From Hofstenia miamia (lineage: Eukaryota > Xenacoelomorpha > Acoela), in assembly GCA_004352715.1 (NCBI GenBank), contig SCFE01000004.1, positions 1,025,706-1,089,705 of the forward strand: DNA of 64,000 nt. The letters run 5' to 3'. A program made the translations under genes and the position numbers. Position 1 is the first letter of the stretch. The number at the start of each line of letters is the position of its first letter. Positions 23,201 to 36,412 of this stretch are shown here, one piece after another. The notes beneath the pieces were generated by a model that worked only from the letters and a program-made list of their open reading frames with translations, did no database searches and had not been told where the DNA came from.

Positions 23201-25278
23201 TCAACTCGTTCTGATGATGTTGTCACTTTCTCCATTCATTTTTCCAAGAAACATCGCACCATCTTGACTCTCAACCCTCCAACAGCCATTGATTTCCTTT
23301 CCCCGCCGCCGAGCTTCAAGAAGGCTTTGATATCTTTACTCTTTGTTGAGCCCTTCTCCAAGTTTGCCTACTCCATCTGCTTCTACTTTATCTCCTTTGA
23401 CAGTCTTCGCTGCCCTAAAACTTGACTTGTTTTTATATTTTGGTAGTGTCTGCCTTCAGCGGCTAAATAAAGTCATTCATTATTATCATTATTATATTTG
23501 TACTTATGCTTTTGTAGTGGTGGAATAATTAAGTGTATTTGCCATGGTCGAAATGTCTTTCTCAAATGTAAACAGTTTTCTGCTTTCCAAATATACAAGA
23601 GAAGAGGCTACTAGATATTACATTCAGATATTATATTCTAGTAGTCTCTGACGACAAGAGTTAGCTTATTTGCTTGTTCTCTATTAATTTTGATTATTTA
23701 GAACAGAATGTATAGATATTGAAAAAATCTCGGTTCATATTTAAGTTAACATTTTTCCTTATGCAGTACATATGCTTTCCAATTTTATCGCATTGTGTGT
23801 ATTTTTGATACATTTATTTCGTCTATTGAATATTAATACCTCAACTTAAATCATATAAAACTACAACTCTCTTTTTAACCAAACTTAGTAACATAATCAT
23901 GATTTATCCAGAGAAGCTCAAAACGCATTCGACAACTGTTGCTAATGAGTCACGAATACTGTTGTTGCAAGATTAGTTACGATGGCGAAGGTGTTTATAT
24001 TTTTTTGCGCAATTTCAATTTATGTTCGAGCATTTCTGCCTTGGAAAGCTGTACTAACATGTATCTAAGTTACTCCACAGTAGAGAGCAACGATTTCTCT
24101 GCTTTAAAAGAATATTTCTTGTAACGCCTAGCTTTTATTTCTTTGCTGCAGACATTTCAAAATCTATTTTATTTGCGAATTTCAGATGTGTGCAATTTCT
24201 TTTATACACAATGCAGGAGAAATGTTTCCTTTGGAAATTTACGCAGCAACGATAATGATTTCATAACAAGATCGAGGAGATCTGCAGCTTTTTCAAATAA
24301 CTTATCGCTCAATCACACTAGTCCCATTTGATGTCATCAAATAATTTTTGAAATATATTTGAAATATAGATTAATGTACAATGTATGTAAATTTGTGAAT
24401 TAATCATATTATTTTAGTTTAATTTCCGCGTTGGAGCTACTACTGCAAGTTTGAAATAAACATCCCCTATTTATGCACAATAATTAATTGTTCAGATGAT
24501 TCTGCTGAGTTTTTTTGGGACCAAACTGCGCATATCTTCTGCATATTGTACAATGAATTATCTTGAAAATAATCATTGTGGTTTTTGAGTCTAGCGTTTT
24601 TATGCCTCTGATGACCTAATGTCACCTGCTTCACACGTGCAGTCAAGCAATCAAGTTTGAAATTACATTTAGCCTTGATTAGTTTAACGTCACTCCAAAA
24701 TATATTATTTGTATGTAACAGTAAAAATTTGACGGCGACTGCCAACTCTAGATATGCTATTCCTGGAACATTATCTCTGATCAAGCCAGTTCGAATTAAT
24801 GGAATTGGAACTTAAATTTTCATTAAACAAAATGTGTTAGGAATTTCTTTTGCTAAAAAGGTACATTTTTTATCTTACTAAGAAACTGAAATAAATTTAT
24901 TTGATGTTGGTCAAGCGATAATAAAATTTGATACCGATTAACATTATCCTCAATTTCCGAATATTTGGCAAATATGGAAATTACAAATGTATGTAACCTA
25001 CACCCCTGATCATTAAGTTTTCATAGGGTATATGCTAATCGCTATATATATATATATATATATATATATNNNNNNNNNNNNNNNNNNNNNNNNNNNNNNN
25101 NNNNNNNNNNNNNNNNNNNNNNNNNNNNNNNNNNNNNNNNNNNNNNNNNNNNNNNNNNNNNNNNNNNNNNNNNNNNNNNNNNNNNNNNNNNNNNNNNNNN
25201 NNNNNNNNNNNNNNNNNNNNNNNNNNNNNNNNNNNNNNNNNNNNNNNNNNNNNNNNNNNNNNNNNNNNNNNNNNNNCG

Positions 25279-25313
<35 letters not shown>

Positions 25314-28300
25314 GCATTCAAATGTTTTTAATATTTTGCAGGTTTAAGCTAGCAGATCATCTTTGGTTGTTTCTATAGTAGCTCTCAGCTACAGCCACGC
25401 TCTGAGAGGCGAACAAATATTCAAAAGTGAAGGAATTTAATATTAAAAAAAAGTATTAGTAAAAGATCATATTTAAAATGGAGGTTTACATTTTTATACC
25501 AAATCTTCTCGTATACAGAGCAAAAGAAACTGTAGAATTTTTGCAAAATATATATTTTCGAATATAATATTTTATAATAGTTTAAATTGAAATTTTTAGT
25601 CTTCAGATATTTTAAAATTTTTTATAATACGCATGTTTCAGAAAAGTTAAATAAAGCAATGTTTTAATTCGGCCTCAAAGTCCGAAACACATGCTTATAG
25701 AATTTTACTAAATGTGATTTTTCACATGCGAATTATTGTGCAAATACATTGTGAGAACATTATCTAAGGTAATCTACTGCCAATACAACATGCATTAGAT
25801 GTGGCTAACGCTATTTGCAGCCTAAGCTCATTTGAATTTCAATATTTATTGTTGCACTTCTAATTTCCAAATGTAAGATTGTTAATTCACGGGGTTGAAT
25901 TGCCTCATACAATATCTTTAAAACGATTAGTCTATAATACGCTGATTGTCAGAAGAATTTGAATTTAAGGGTTTACTTTCATGTGTTGTTTGCTAGTTTG
26001 TGAAATGTTCCTGGTTTGCATTCTACGATAAACTCAATTACCTGTAAACTATTTTTATATTTACTTATTTACAATTCAAAGTTCGCCGCAAAATGCGTTT
26101 AATCTACGCTCAAATACTATTTGTCGTTTATAATAATTTCATCCATAGAAAACATTACTTACAAAACTGAATCTTAAATTTTGCGTTTTAAGAGTTTGCA
26201 TTAATATAGTTTTCACTATATTTCATGTTTAGGTGAGCTACATTTCCAACTTACCAATAACACATCACGCAGTTTGGTTACCACTAGTGATATGATACCT
26301 GTCATTGCCGATGTTGCTAAAGAAGGAATTCATTTTAAGGTAATCCAAATTCCAAACCGAATCTAATTCGTATTGCCTGATGTAGATGTACTGGAATCAG
26401 TGATGGAAATTCTCTCAAAAATTCTTCCCGAACGCGCCCCGAAATGCACATTAGGTACCCGAATCCTATCCGACCCAACAAAACTTTGGATTGCCCGAAT
26501 TTACCTGACTGACTAAAACAAAGCAACGATAATTACACTGTGGTGCATACAGATAAATTTTTTGCATTATCGTCATGAAGTTGATTGCAATAGCCAATTT
26601 CAATTCATTCTACTGAAAGGACTTCTATTTGTTTTTATTGTTTACTTTTCTTTTATAAATGACTGGAACGTATTATTCTTTAAAGAAAAATTTTATTCAA
26701 TGTTCGGTTTTATTTTCCAAAATTACCTATAAATTGTTTACTCGAAATCGGATCGGGTTAAATCGGATCACTGACTGGCATATGGTATTTCAAAAAGAGA
26801 AGCTGCGAATTGAACTTATATAAAGAATTGTTTGAGCGTATTTTACTTTACAAAACTCGGGTTTTGAGTGATTCCCTAAATATCTCCTTGATGAAATCGA
26901 CTCTGTGTATCGGGGAACTGTATATACTGGCAGTATAGATTAGAGCTAATGTCAAAGACGAGAAATACAAAGATATGTTGGAGAGTCCAGTAAGAAGTGG
27001 CTATAACCAGAGTCACCAATGCCGACTCCCCATAGGCGACTACTATGTAAAATATTATCTAAATATGTTTCCTGACTGTTATCTCAGATTATCTCATTTT
27101 CTTTAATTATAATTTTATTTTATTTTTGTGAATCAGTTCTATTTTACTGATTAATTTAAGGATTATTATTTTTTTTCTAGTTTGAAATTCGAGGTTAAAA
27201 ACTTTAATTTTTGTGCATTTCTCTGTGTTAATTCATCTAATATTTTTCCCATTCTTCCTAAATAGTTTCTGCATGCCTGAAGTAATAGTAATGGGGATGC
27301 CCACAAGTATGTGTTAGATATACCATTATTTAACATAAGATGCCTCATTTAGTGCTATTAAGTAACACGAATGTTATATTGTTAGGGTTAATTCTTTCCA
27401 TGTTTTAGACACCGCATGGTAAGTGAGGATGTATATGCGTTAGTAAGTGCTTGCATGTTTTTATAGTTTAGTCCGTTTGCCACATTTTCTGTTTGCACAA
27501 ATATATATTTATGTAAAGGCATTTTAAGAAATGTAGGCTATTAGAAAATGTTTGGGTGGAGCGGTTGAATTGTCACCGCTAGTTATATTTTTTTAAAATT
27601 CTCTTTTATTTAAAGCAGGAATTTTGAGTCTCTATTTTGTTGAAAACATATTTTTTCAAACTTTTGAAAATATGTTTTGCAAGCAGGAATAGAAAATGGG
27701 GTTTGCTTGTTAAATGCTATTTATACCTTCCATTTCTGTGGCAAGACCAAGATTTTCCGTGATATTTTTGTGATATATGAATTGTTGTGAAAATTGTATA
27801 GGTTATAGAGCGATGTCAAACATTTTGATTAAATTTTATTGGGGTATCATTTCCTATATGTGTTGTTTTATTTTGTCAAGTATTGTTTTTATTTACTCTT
27901 CATGTATGTACATTTATTAACTTAAATCCGTACTGGTGATCGTCATTGCAGGACAGCTGTTGTAAGAACATTTTTAATCAAAATTTATAGGAATTGTTTT
28001 ATAGCAAATTTGTTGGCTCCTTGTTTAAAATTTATTGTAATAAGAGATTAGTTAATTAAAAAGCAAATGTGTATTTTCATCCAAGAATAATTTTTAATTT
28101 GGTAATTTTGATATACTTCATTTTTGAGTTTTGGGATTGTAGTTACAAAGCTACAAAAACTTTCCACTCGACCTAACCCGAACCGCAGATAGGATCGACT
28201 CGTTTCCACCCTTAATTGAGTCTGCAATTTCCGTATATCTACTATAAAGCATTTTTAAGCTTGAAGTGTGTCCTTTGTTAAATAGGTTCAAGGGCATTGC

Positions 28301-31300
28301 AAAATAATAGATGAATTGCTTTCTTAAAGAATGATGCTGCACACTTGTATTTAGGACATTTTTGTAGTTGGTAATCCACCAGAAACAACATTTGATCTTC
28401 CAATCACTTCATTTGAATCGCTTTGTAATGAAACAGCCTTCCTTGAACCAAAGAGTAAAATTGATCCTAAAAACGACGTGCTTCTCTTACCCTATTCAAG
28501 TGGAACCACTGGCTTACCAAAGGGTGTCATGCTCACACATCATAATTTGATATCCAACACAATGGCATTCACGTAAGTGATTTTAAGCGATACACTTTGC
28601 TTTGTTTCTTTACTCAATGTCAATTTTGATTGTCGTGCTTTTATTGATTTGCTGAACTAAACTCGATAGTAAGGATTTTAAATGTAGTTTTCAATGCAGC
28701 AACTCCTCGCCTATTTAGTTATTTAAATATCTTGTCAATAATAATAAAGGACTTTATTAGCCACTGAAGGCAAACACTATTAGAAATTTGAGAATGCATT
28801 TCGGTATTCGTGTATTACCAAATATTTTATCCTGTAGGTATTTCATATTTTCAATGTAGCTATTTCGTGTATCTATGTATTTTGCTTAATCTATATTAAA
28901 ATGTAAACGCATGAGTTTTATGAATTGAAATGCCTTATGAGACAATTACGAACAATTTATTGTACGAGAAATTTAACTCCCTGTGCATAAACTATTTTTA
29001 GCAATTTGTCTAAATTCTCCGACTTAGGTCTATTCCCAGGCTTGTCCATTGGACAGATTTTTCTCTCCAATCCAATACACAAATTCTAGAATTTTCCAGT
29101 TGGAATCCAATCTAATTACAATCTAAGTTTGAGTTTGCTAATCCAATTTTTTTGCACTATACATTCGATGTTTTTGATTTCATATATTATAATGCACAGA
29201 TTTTCTGTATGTGATAATTAGCGCCTAGATTTCCCTTGTAAAATCAGAAAAAAATACATAATTTCAAAGAAATCGTAGAAAAATCAGAATTATTATTACA
29301 GAACAAATGCATTGGCTTTATTTGTAAAAGCTTTAGTCAACAATGATGCTAAAATATGCAATCCTGTAGTCGATTAATATCACTCTCAATACCGGAAACC
29401 TCTCTGTTAAGTTTCAGTTCGGGGGGAATTTTTGAACTATGAGTGTGACAGATTTTTTGAAATGTTGGGAGCAACAGTTTAATTTTGAAATTCATCAAGG
29501 TGCATAGATGCATTTCTTAGAGCTGGGGTGTATTAGAAGGCGCTTCATCACTACTTACGCAACACACCGAAGAAGAATCCAATGATATGTAGCTTTTTTA
29601 TTCAAACTCCGCAGGTGAAGACGGTTTAACCGCAAACAATGTACCATTTTGATTTCAATCAAAATATAAGAGGCATATACAAGATCCAATGGGATTTCGT
29701 TCTTATGAATACCTTAATCCCTTATCATATTAGAAGAATTCGGCTTACAAAAAACTTTGATATGTCGCAATATCTTATCTAACCACACAAGCTTTAGAAA
29801 CAGCTCCTGAAATATCGTTTAGTTCAGCTGCACTTACGATTCCAGCTTGACCCGAACAGCGGCGCTTTGTCCATCTGAACGAACTCTTAGTTATTAGAAA
29901 ATATAGTATGCAATGCAATATAGGTAAAAAATAAAACAATTCATGTTTTATATTCATGGCTGTTCTATTGATAGTTCTCGGTGCTATGTTAGTAGAAAAC
30001 ACGTGGAAGTGGGATCAATTCATTGTACTGCTACAAGACTATTTCCTCCCTGGTGCTAGTTTAGACAGATCTTTCAACAAATATTCTGAGATTCTAATTC
30101 AAAGACGCATAAGCATGACAGGAAAATCTGTCTAAGAACCGATTTATTGTGATTCTGATCAATAATTTGTAATCGAATTCACATTCCTTCTGTCTTAGCA
30201 AGAAAAGTAGAATACTTCCAGAAAGGAAAAGCTTAGCATAGTTTATTAAGTTTTCGCATAAACAATACCCTAGAACTGCTGATAACATAGTGTCATAAAA
30301 TGACACCAACTATCCACAAAGTTTACCCATTCGGAATTCTGCCTAATATGAAACCACACATATGTATGTATATCATATCATGCCGGAGTTGCTGTGCAAG
30401 CTCAATTAAGATACATAAATAGCAATGCAACCAATGAATTTAAGAATTTATTTATCATATCCTGTCCGATTAGAATGCAAAAGCACAATAATACTAGATC
30501 AGTCATTGTATTCTAATCTAATACAATTTTACAAAACGTACTATTTTGTGCTCACATGATTGAGACAACATTGCACTTGGTTACCATGATATGGCGCATT
30601 GCATTCAGAGTATTATGTAGTGCCCTGCGAGTACTCGAGTACCCGATCCTATCGACTCGAAGTTTAAACATTAACAGATTTCGAGTCTTGTCGATTGATA
30701 ATGAATAGTGCAGTGGATGTTTGCTTAATTGAAAACAAAAACTTCTCTAAAAAATTTTTTTTCGGAGTCATTGGGGTTGAGCAATATTGTCTATGGAAGG
30801 ATCGTTACTAATATCAAGATGTTAGTTTTGATTGATTTTATGGTGGTAGCTTCTCCTTGCTGATTGGATTGTTTTGAGTTTTTAACTTAAAAATTTTCCT
30901 TTTCTAGTCTTTCAAAAAGTTGTATTAACACTTCATTAGCAAAGGTCGCGATTTCGAGTTGGAAGCAAACTTCACACTTTATTCAAGTGATATTTAACAT
31001 GTTTTCAAACTTTAATTTAATAACTTCAACATTGTTTGGTTAATATATCTATTCAATACAATAATGATCAATTACACGTTTTTAGTCAATTTCAAATGTA
31101 ACTGCTAGAATATATATTTTTTCGTACTTGGAAAACAGTTGATTACTTATTGGTGACCTTACAGTTATGATATTGATAGACCTATGTGCGTAGACAAGAT
31201 TCGAAATACGACTAGACTCGAATTTTAGGAAACTTATCCTAAGCAAATATATCCCGAACCGCAGAGCCCTAGTATTATCGTTAATAGTATGAGGAATTAC

Positions 31301-34300
31301 TAAGAAAACTATCACTAAAACAACTTTGATGTCTTCGAAATTTTTGTAAAATCATTCCAATGGAAGTCCAATTGAAATCCGAAAAGTAACAAATTTTGTT
31401 GGTCCAACCAATTCCAATCCGAATCCAATATCTAATTGGAATGCAATTAGATTCCAATTCCAATGGACAAGCCTGTCTATTCCGCTTGTTGCTGGAAACA
31501 GTTGCTAAATATAAATCAATTTGATTTTTTCGTGTATTACAATTTCGAGCAAGTAGGTGGTCACTGTATTTTACGCTATTTTATCGTTTATCGTCTACAC
31601 TGATTTTTATAAAATATTTGTGCATTTTCTAATATGCATATTATTAATTGTTTTGATCACGAAATTGGTGCAAAATTTGCTACTTGAGCAATAATATGAC
31701 ATTTGGAATAATCATTTTTGCAAAATTGAGTAAAAATTTGTTCTAAAAATATTTGGCGTGCTAATGCAGCATGTCTCAAAGGGTTTTTGATACCCACTTG
31801 TGAATTAAAAAAATAGTAGTTTCAATGTATAAATAAGTGTTTGGCAAAATACTATTTATGATAATATAACACGATGACATTAGGAATACTATACATACAA
31901 TTACATTTGAGAATTTATTTCTTTACTGTGACATAAGTGCAAGGAATGCAAGTAGTCATTATACTACTCGTGTCAAAATATTTTTTAGAATATTTGTTTA
32001 GTAATGAAGGCATTCAATTTTGTTTTAGAAGCAGATCATACGTTTGTGTTTTTAAATATTCAAACCTAACTAAAGAAGAACACAAGAACAAGCAAACATG
32101 GCTTGTGTAGAAAGCAAAATTACAATAATAATGGTATAGATAACATCCATCGAGGTTTCCAACCTAAAAATGCGGAGATTTTGTCAATTTTAGCAGAATT
32201 GTTTCCCAAATATCTTCAATTGAATTTCAATCAGAACTTGTTGTTGACCAAATGCTGATTGTAATTCCACGTGATGTGAAAAATGTCTGTTGATTAATTT
32301 ACCAATAAAATTGATACATGGAATTGCATTTTATTTCATTTATTTATATCTCTAAAACGTTTGTGCCAATTCTTTCTCCGTGAAATTGTTCGAACTTTCG
32401 TATTATGTGAAGTATATAATTTTATTTTGTAAATCGACATTTCATTTCTACAAATGCGCATTTTTATTCAAATGAAGTGTGCAAAAACCTTTAGTTATTA
32501 TTTAATTTTGTGTTTTAATGCACTAAAAAACGTCCTTAGATTATCTGCAAGAATTAATTTAATTATTGTTGAAAAATTGTAGTCTCACTATTAACTTCTT
32601 ACTTTTTAATGAAAATGCATATAAATTGTGAGTAATTATTAGTGAGTGACATGACACCAGTTACTTCTAACTGCTTGATTTTAGTTCACCTATTGATGAC
32701 AAAGGTCATATTTTGATCAATGCCAATGAAGATGCCGTTGGAATGGGTTTGCTCCCAATGTATCATATCTATGGTCTCTATATGTTTGCATTTTGCTTTC
32801 CCACCACTGGTTTGACCAATGTTGTCCTTAAAGAATTTGAACCCCAAATTTTCTTAGAAACCATTCAGAACTATAAGGTTTTCCTTCTTGTAGTTACTGA
32901 TTACCAAATATTTTTATAAATGAAATGAAATCTTCATTTATTGGATGAGTTATTAGATTAGTTTTAGGTGAGCACTTTAAATATCGTGCCGCCATTGGCA
33001 TTGTTTTTGGCTAAGAGTCCAATGGTGGAGGATTACGATATTTCGTCTCTTCAAGATGCTCTGTGTGCTGCTGCTCCAGTCGGACCAGAGACCATCGATA
33101 TGGTTGTCGAGCGAGTGAAAAACAAGAATTTCCGGCTTCGTCAAGGTATCTATCTTTCCAAAATGCATTTATTCCGTTGAATGCGTTAATGTCAATTATA
33201 TAAGGCTACTGTTACACTGTGAATTTCAATTGAGTTTTTCATTATTCTGCATAAGTCGTTTCTATGCTGATTAAAAACTTTTCTGTTACCCCTTTTCACT
33301 TGTACATTATGCATTTTCCTCTTTTATTTTTCTAAATTTCTTGGGTTTGGTCAAGGATTTCCTAATTGGAGATTGAATTAAGTGTTCTCTAAATCAAGAA
33401 TTTTTTGGGAACGTGGGTTTGAATTGCCATTTTTTAAGGACTAAATTGTCACTCTCATTGCTGGTGATGCCAAATAGCAACACTTACCTTATTACATGCA
33501 TTATTGATTATTAAGCAGTTTCTCATAGAGAAGAACATTTAGCAAATCTTTTCAATAATGCTGTTTTCTTGAACTAATTATTTTCATTGGGAGATTTCAA
33601 TTATCAGTTGATTTTAATACATGAATTTTGGAGAAACCAGTACATCATTGCAGACATAAATATGCTTATTTCAAGCTTTAAGCATCATATTAATCATTCA
33701 TCTTATCTCCCTTGATGACAATATGTCAATATGGCACTATTAGAATTTGATGTCTGAAATTATCGTATAAAATTTTGTATGCAATATTTCATTGTGTTGC
33801 TATAGGACAACAATCAATAAATGTAACAAAAGATGGTCATCAAAAGATTTTTATTGTCCATTCTGTTCTTTTAGTCAAGAATATCTACATTTCAAAACAA
33901 ATTTTCTACCAAAATGATCATAAGTCATAAATTTAAAGGTTAAGTTAGTAATCAATCTGAAAATGTTATTGTAATTTTATAGGTAAATTTCGAAATTGAT
34001 ATTTCAATAAACTATCAATATAACATTATTGCAAATTTGGTCATAATTTGAGATTGGATTTGTGACATTGGTTGGGCTACCAAATTTTTAATTGGGTTAG
34101 TTTGGGTGAATTGGTTTGGGATATCTTATCACTATTTACTGAATAGTTAGTAATAATTGATGTTTTTTTCTATAAGCAATTGCTCACTGTTTTTAGTATT
34201 GGTTGTGTTTACCCAATGACAAGCCATATTTGTTGACGATGAATGCATTAGTAGTGATTTTTAAACGTCCTAATCTAACAACACCAACAAATAAATTTTC

Positions 34301-35410
34301 ACATAGAGACATGGGGATAGAGTTCTTCAGTTTTCAAATGGAGATTGAGATTCATTTTTTAAGGTTAAAGCATCAAAAATCAGCAAGACATTGCATTTAA
34401 TTGCATATATTATCCCATTCGACAGTTTGAAATCTTAGTATTAAATAATAATTGCATATTTATGTTTGTGTATTATCTTATTAATTGCTTTTAAGGAAAA
34501 TCTAATTGCAATAGCTCACTTGACTCAAATTACGATTTTCTCTCGCTGCTTGACTCGACCTGAAATTGAAATGCCCGACTAGCAAAGACCGGATAGGGAA
34601 TTCGCAAAGTAATGATTTAAGTTTGGCTTTGCTCGCAAATACTATTTTGCCATGCAATTCATTAAATTTTTCTCACAAAAAATTGCACCGACATTTTTCT
34701 TTTGCAAGAAAAGACGTTCAACTAAATGTCATCAGTAGCAGGCGCAAGTAGGTGATTTCACCTGCAATTGACTCTCATGAGGCACTTTCAATTTGTCGAT
34801 TGCGGAGTGTTTGTATAATCGCGATCTAAATGTAATCTCAATTTGTTTTCAAATATTGACGCTTCTACAAGTGGATTTTAAAACAAAGGTGTCGTAACCC
34901 CAATGAGTTTTAGATGTTTACGATTATTAGCAAATTTGTCATTGTTTTATATATCAGTACTAAAGTTAGTTTACTTTTCGAACGTGTTCAACAGGATTTT
35001 TTCGCGTGTGATTAACTCAAAATTTTTTTGACTTTTAACAAAATGTTGTTTGTATAGCGGCCAATTTTACATATTTGACAATCATATTTTAGCTTATGGT
35101 CTAACTGAAACGAGCCCGCTTGCCTCCGTTTTGCCTTATCATTTGGTCGAATCAACCCCTGTAGCCTCAATTGGTTATTTGATTTCAAATTCAGAAGCCC
35201 AGATTGCAGACATTGACACTTTGGAACCTCTACCAATTGGCGAAGAAGGCGAACTATTGCTTAAAGGAGATCATATAATGAAGGGCTACTGGAAAAATGA
35301 GCATGCCACGCAAAATACAATTTATAATGGATGGCTGCGCACTGGTAAAATTTGTCTTATCGTGTTATTGTGTAAGAAATGTATTACATATAAAATAAAT
35401 GTAATGCATT

Positions 35411-35444
<34 letters not shown>

Positions 35445-36366
35445 NNNNNNNNNNNNNNNNNNNNNNNNNNNNNNNNNNNNNNNNNNNNNNNNNNNNNNNN
35501 NNNNNNNNNNNNNNNNNNNNNNNNNNNNNNNNNNNNNNNNNNNNNNNNNNNNNNNNNNNNNNNNNNNNNNNNNNNNNNNNNNNNNNNNNNNNNNNNNNNN
35601 NNNNNNNNNNNNNNNNNNNNNNNNNNNNNNNNNNNNNNNNNNNNTATATATATATCAAATCTAGGGATGCGGAACTAATGCAATCAATATTTATCACATT
35701 TCCGTCCTAATTTCGTAATCATCAACACCTGTAGCATTCTACTAATGCATCGAAAGAAATACGCTGGTTTTTTATTTCAATTTTACAAATTTTGAAGTGA
35801 TTGTTTATTCGTATTAAGACCTATAATAATGCTCATCATCTTCAGATTGCATTTGTTAATGAATTGTAGTTTATTTGGCTAATTTTAATTGTAAATATTG
35901 TCCAATTTGAGCCAACGATATATCTGCTGATGATTTTTGAAAAGTATTATAGAAGTATGAAACTTGGGAAAAACTAACTTTCCGTTAGCAGGCAGATTTT
36001 CTGCGGTCCTAGCCAGAAACACAGGGTTAGGAACATTGCTTTCTATATTATGAAACATTAACCCCGAATACTCAGGTCATGTACCTGTCAATGAAGTCAA
36101 TGAATTTCTCAACAACCTGAATCCTGGTAGTGTAGCTACCTAGAACTTTGGTAAACTTGTTTCAGCAGATGTAGAGGTCATTTTCTAGATAAAAATATAT
36201 TTCACGAGATAATATTCACAATTTTGCTTTCGACCAAATATTCGATCCCTAATAATGACATTTGTTTTACGTTTCAAAGCACGAATTAATTTTTTATTTA
36301 CCAGGAGTATCCACAATCTGTTCAAACGGTTATTGTATAGACCATACATTCAATATTTTATCCAAA

Positions 36367-36412
<46 letters not shown>

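Larger units (their letters stand above)
21444..26232 (+). other. Intron 2 of the synthetase gene (4.8 kb)
   Basis: Phase 1. It holds a Tc1 transposase remnant, a block bounded by Ns carrying third-frame sequence, a 3' retroposon module (23036-23497), and an N gap inside a (TA)n tract. The stretch 23500-25030 shows nothing recognisable. Confidence 0.9.
28573..32684 (+). other. Intron 4 of the synthetase gene (4.1 kb)
   Basis: Phase 2. Contains a short retroposon tail (28738-28785), a 2.4 kb hAT-type element and a nested smaller one. The part 31490-32680 shows nothing recognisable. Confidence 0.9.

Noticed and set aside
26335-26526. 63-codon minus frame
   Set aside because: Overlaps the exon 3 donor and a MITE; no motif.
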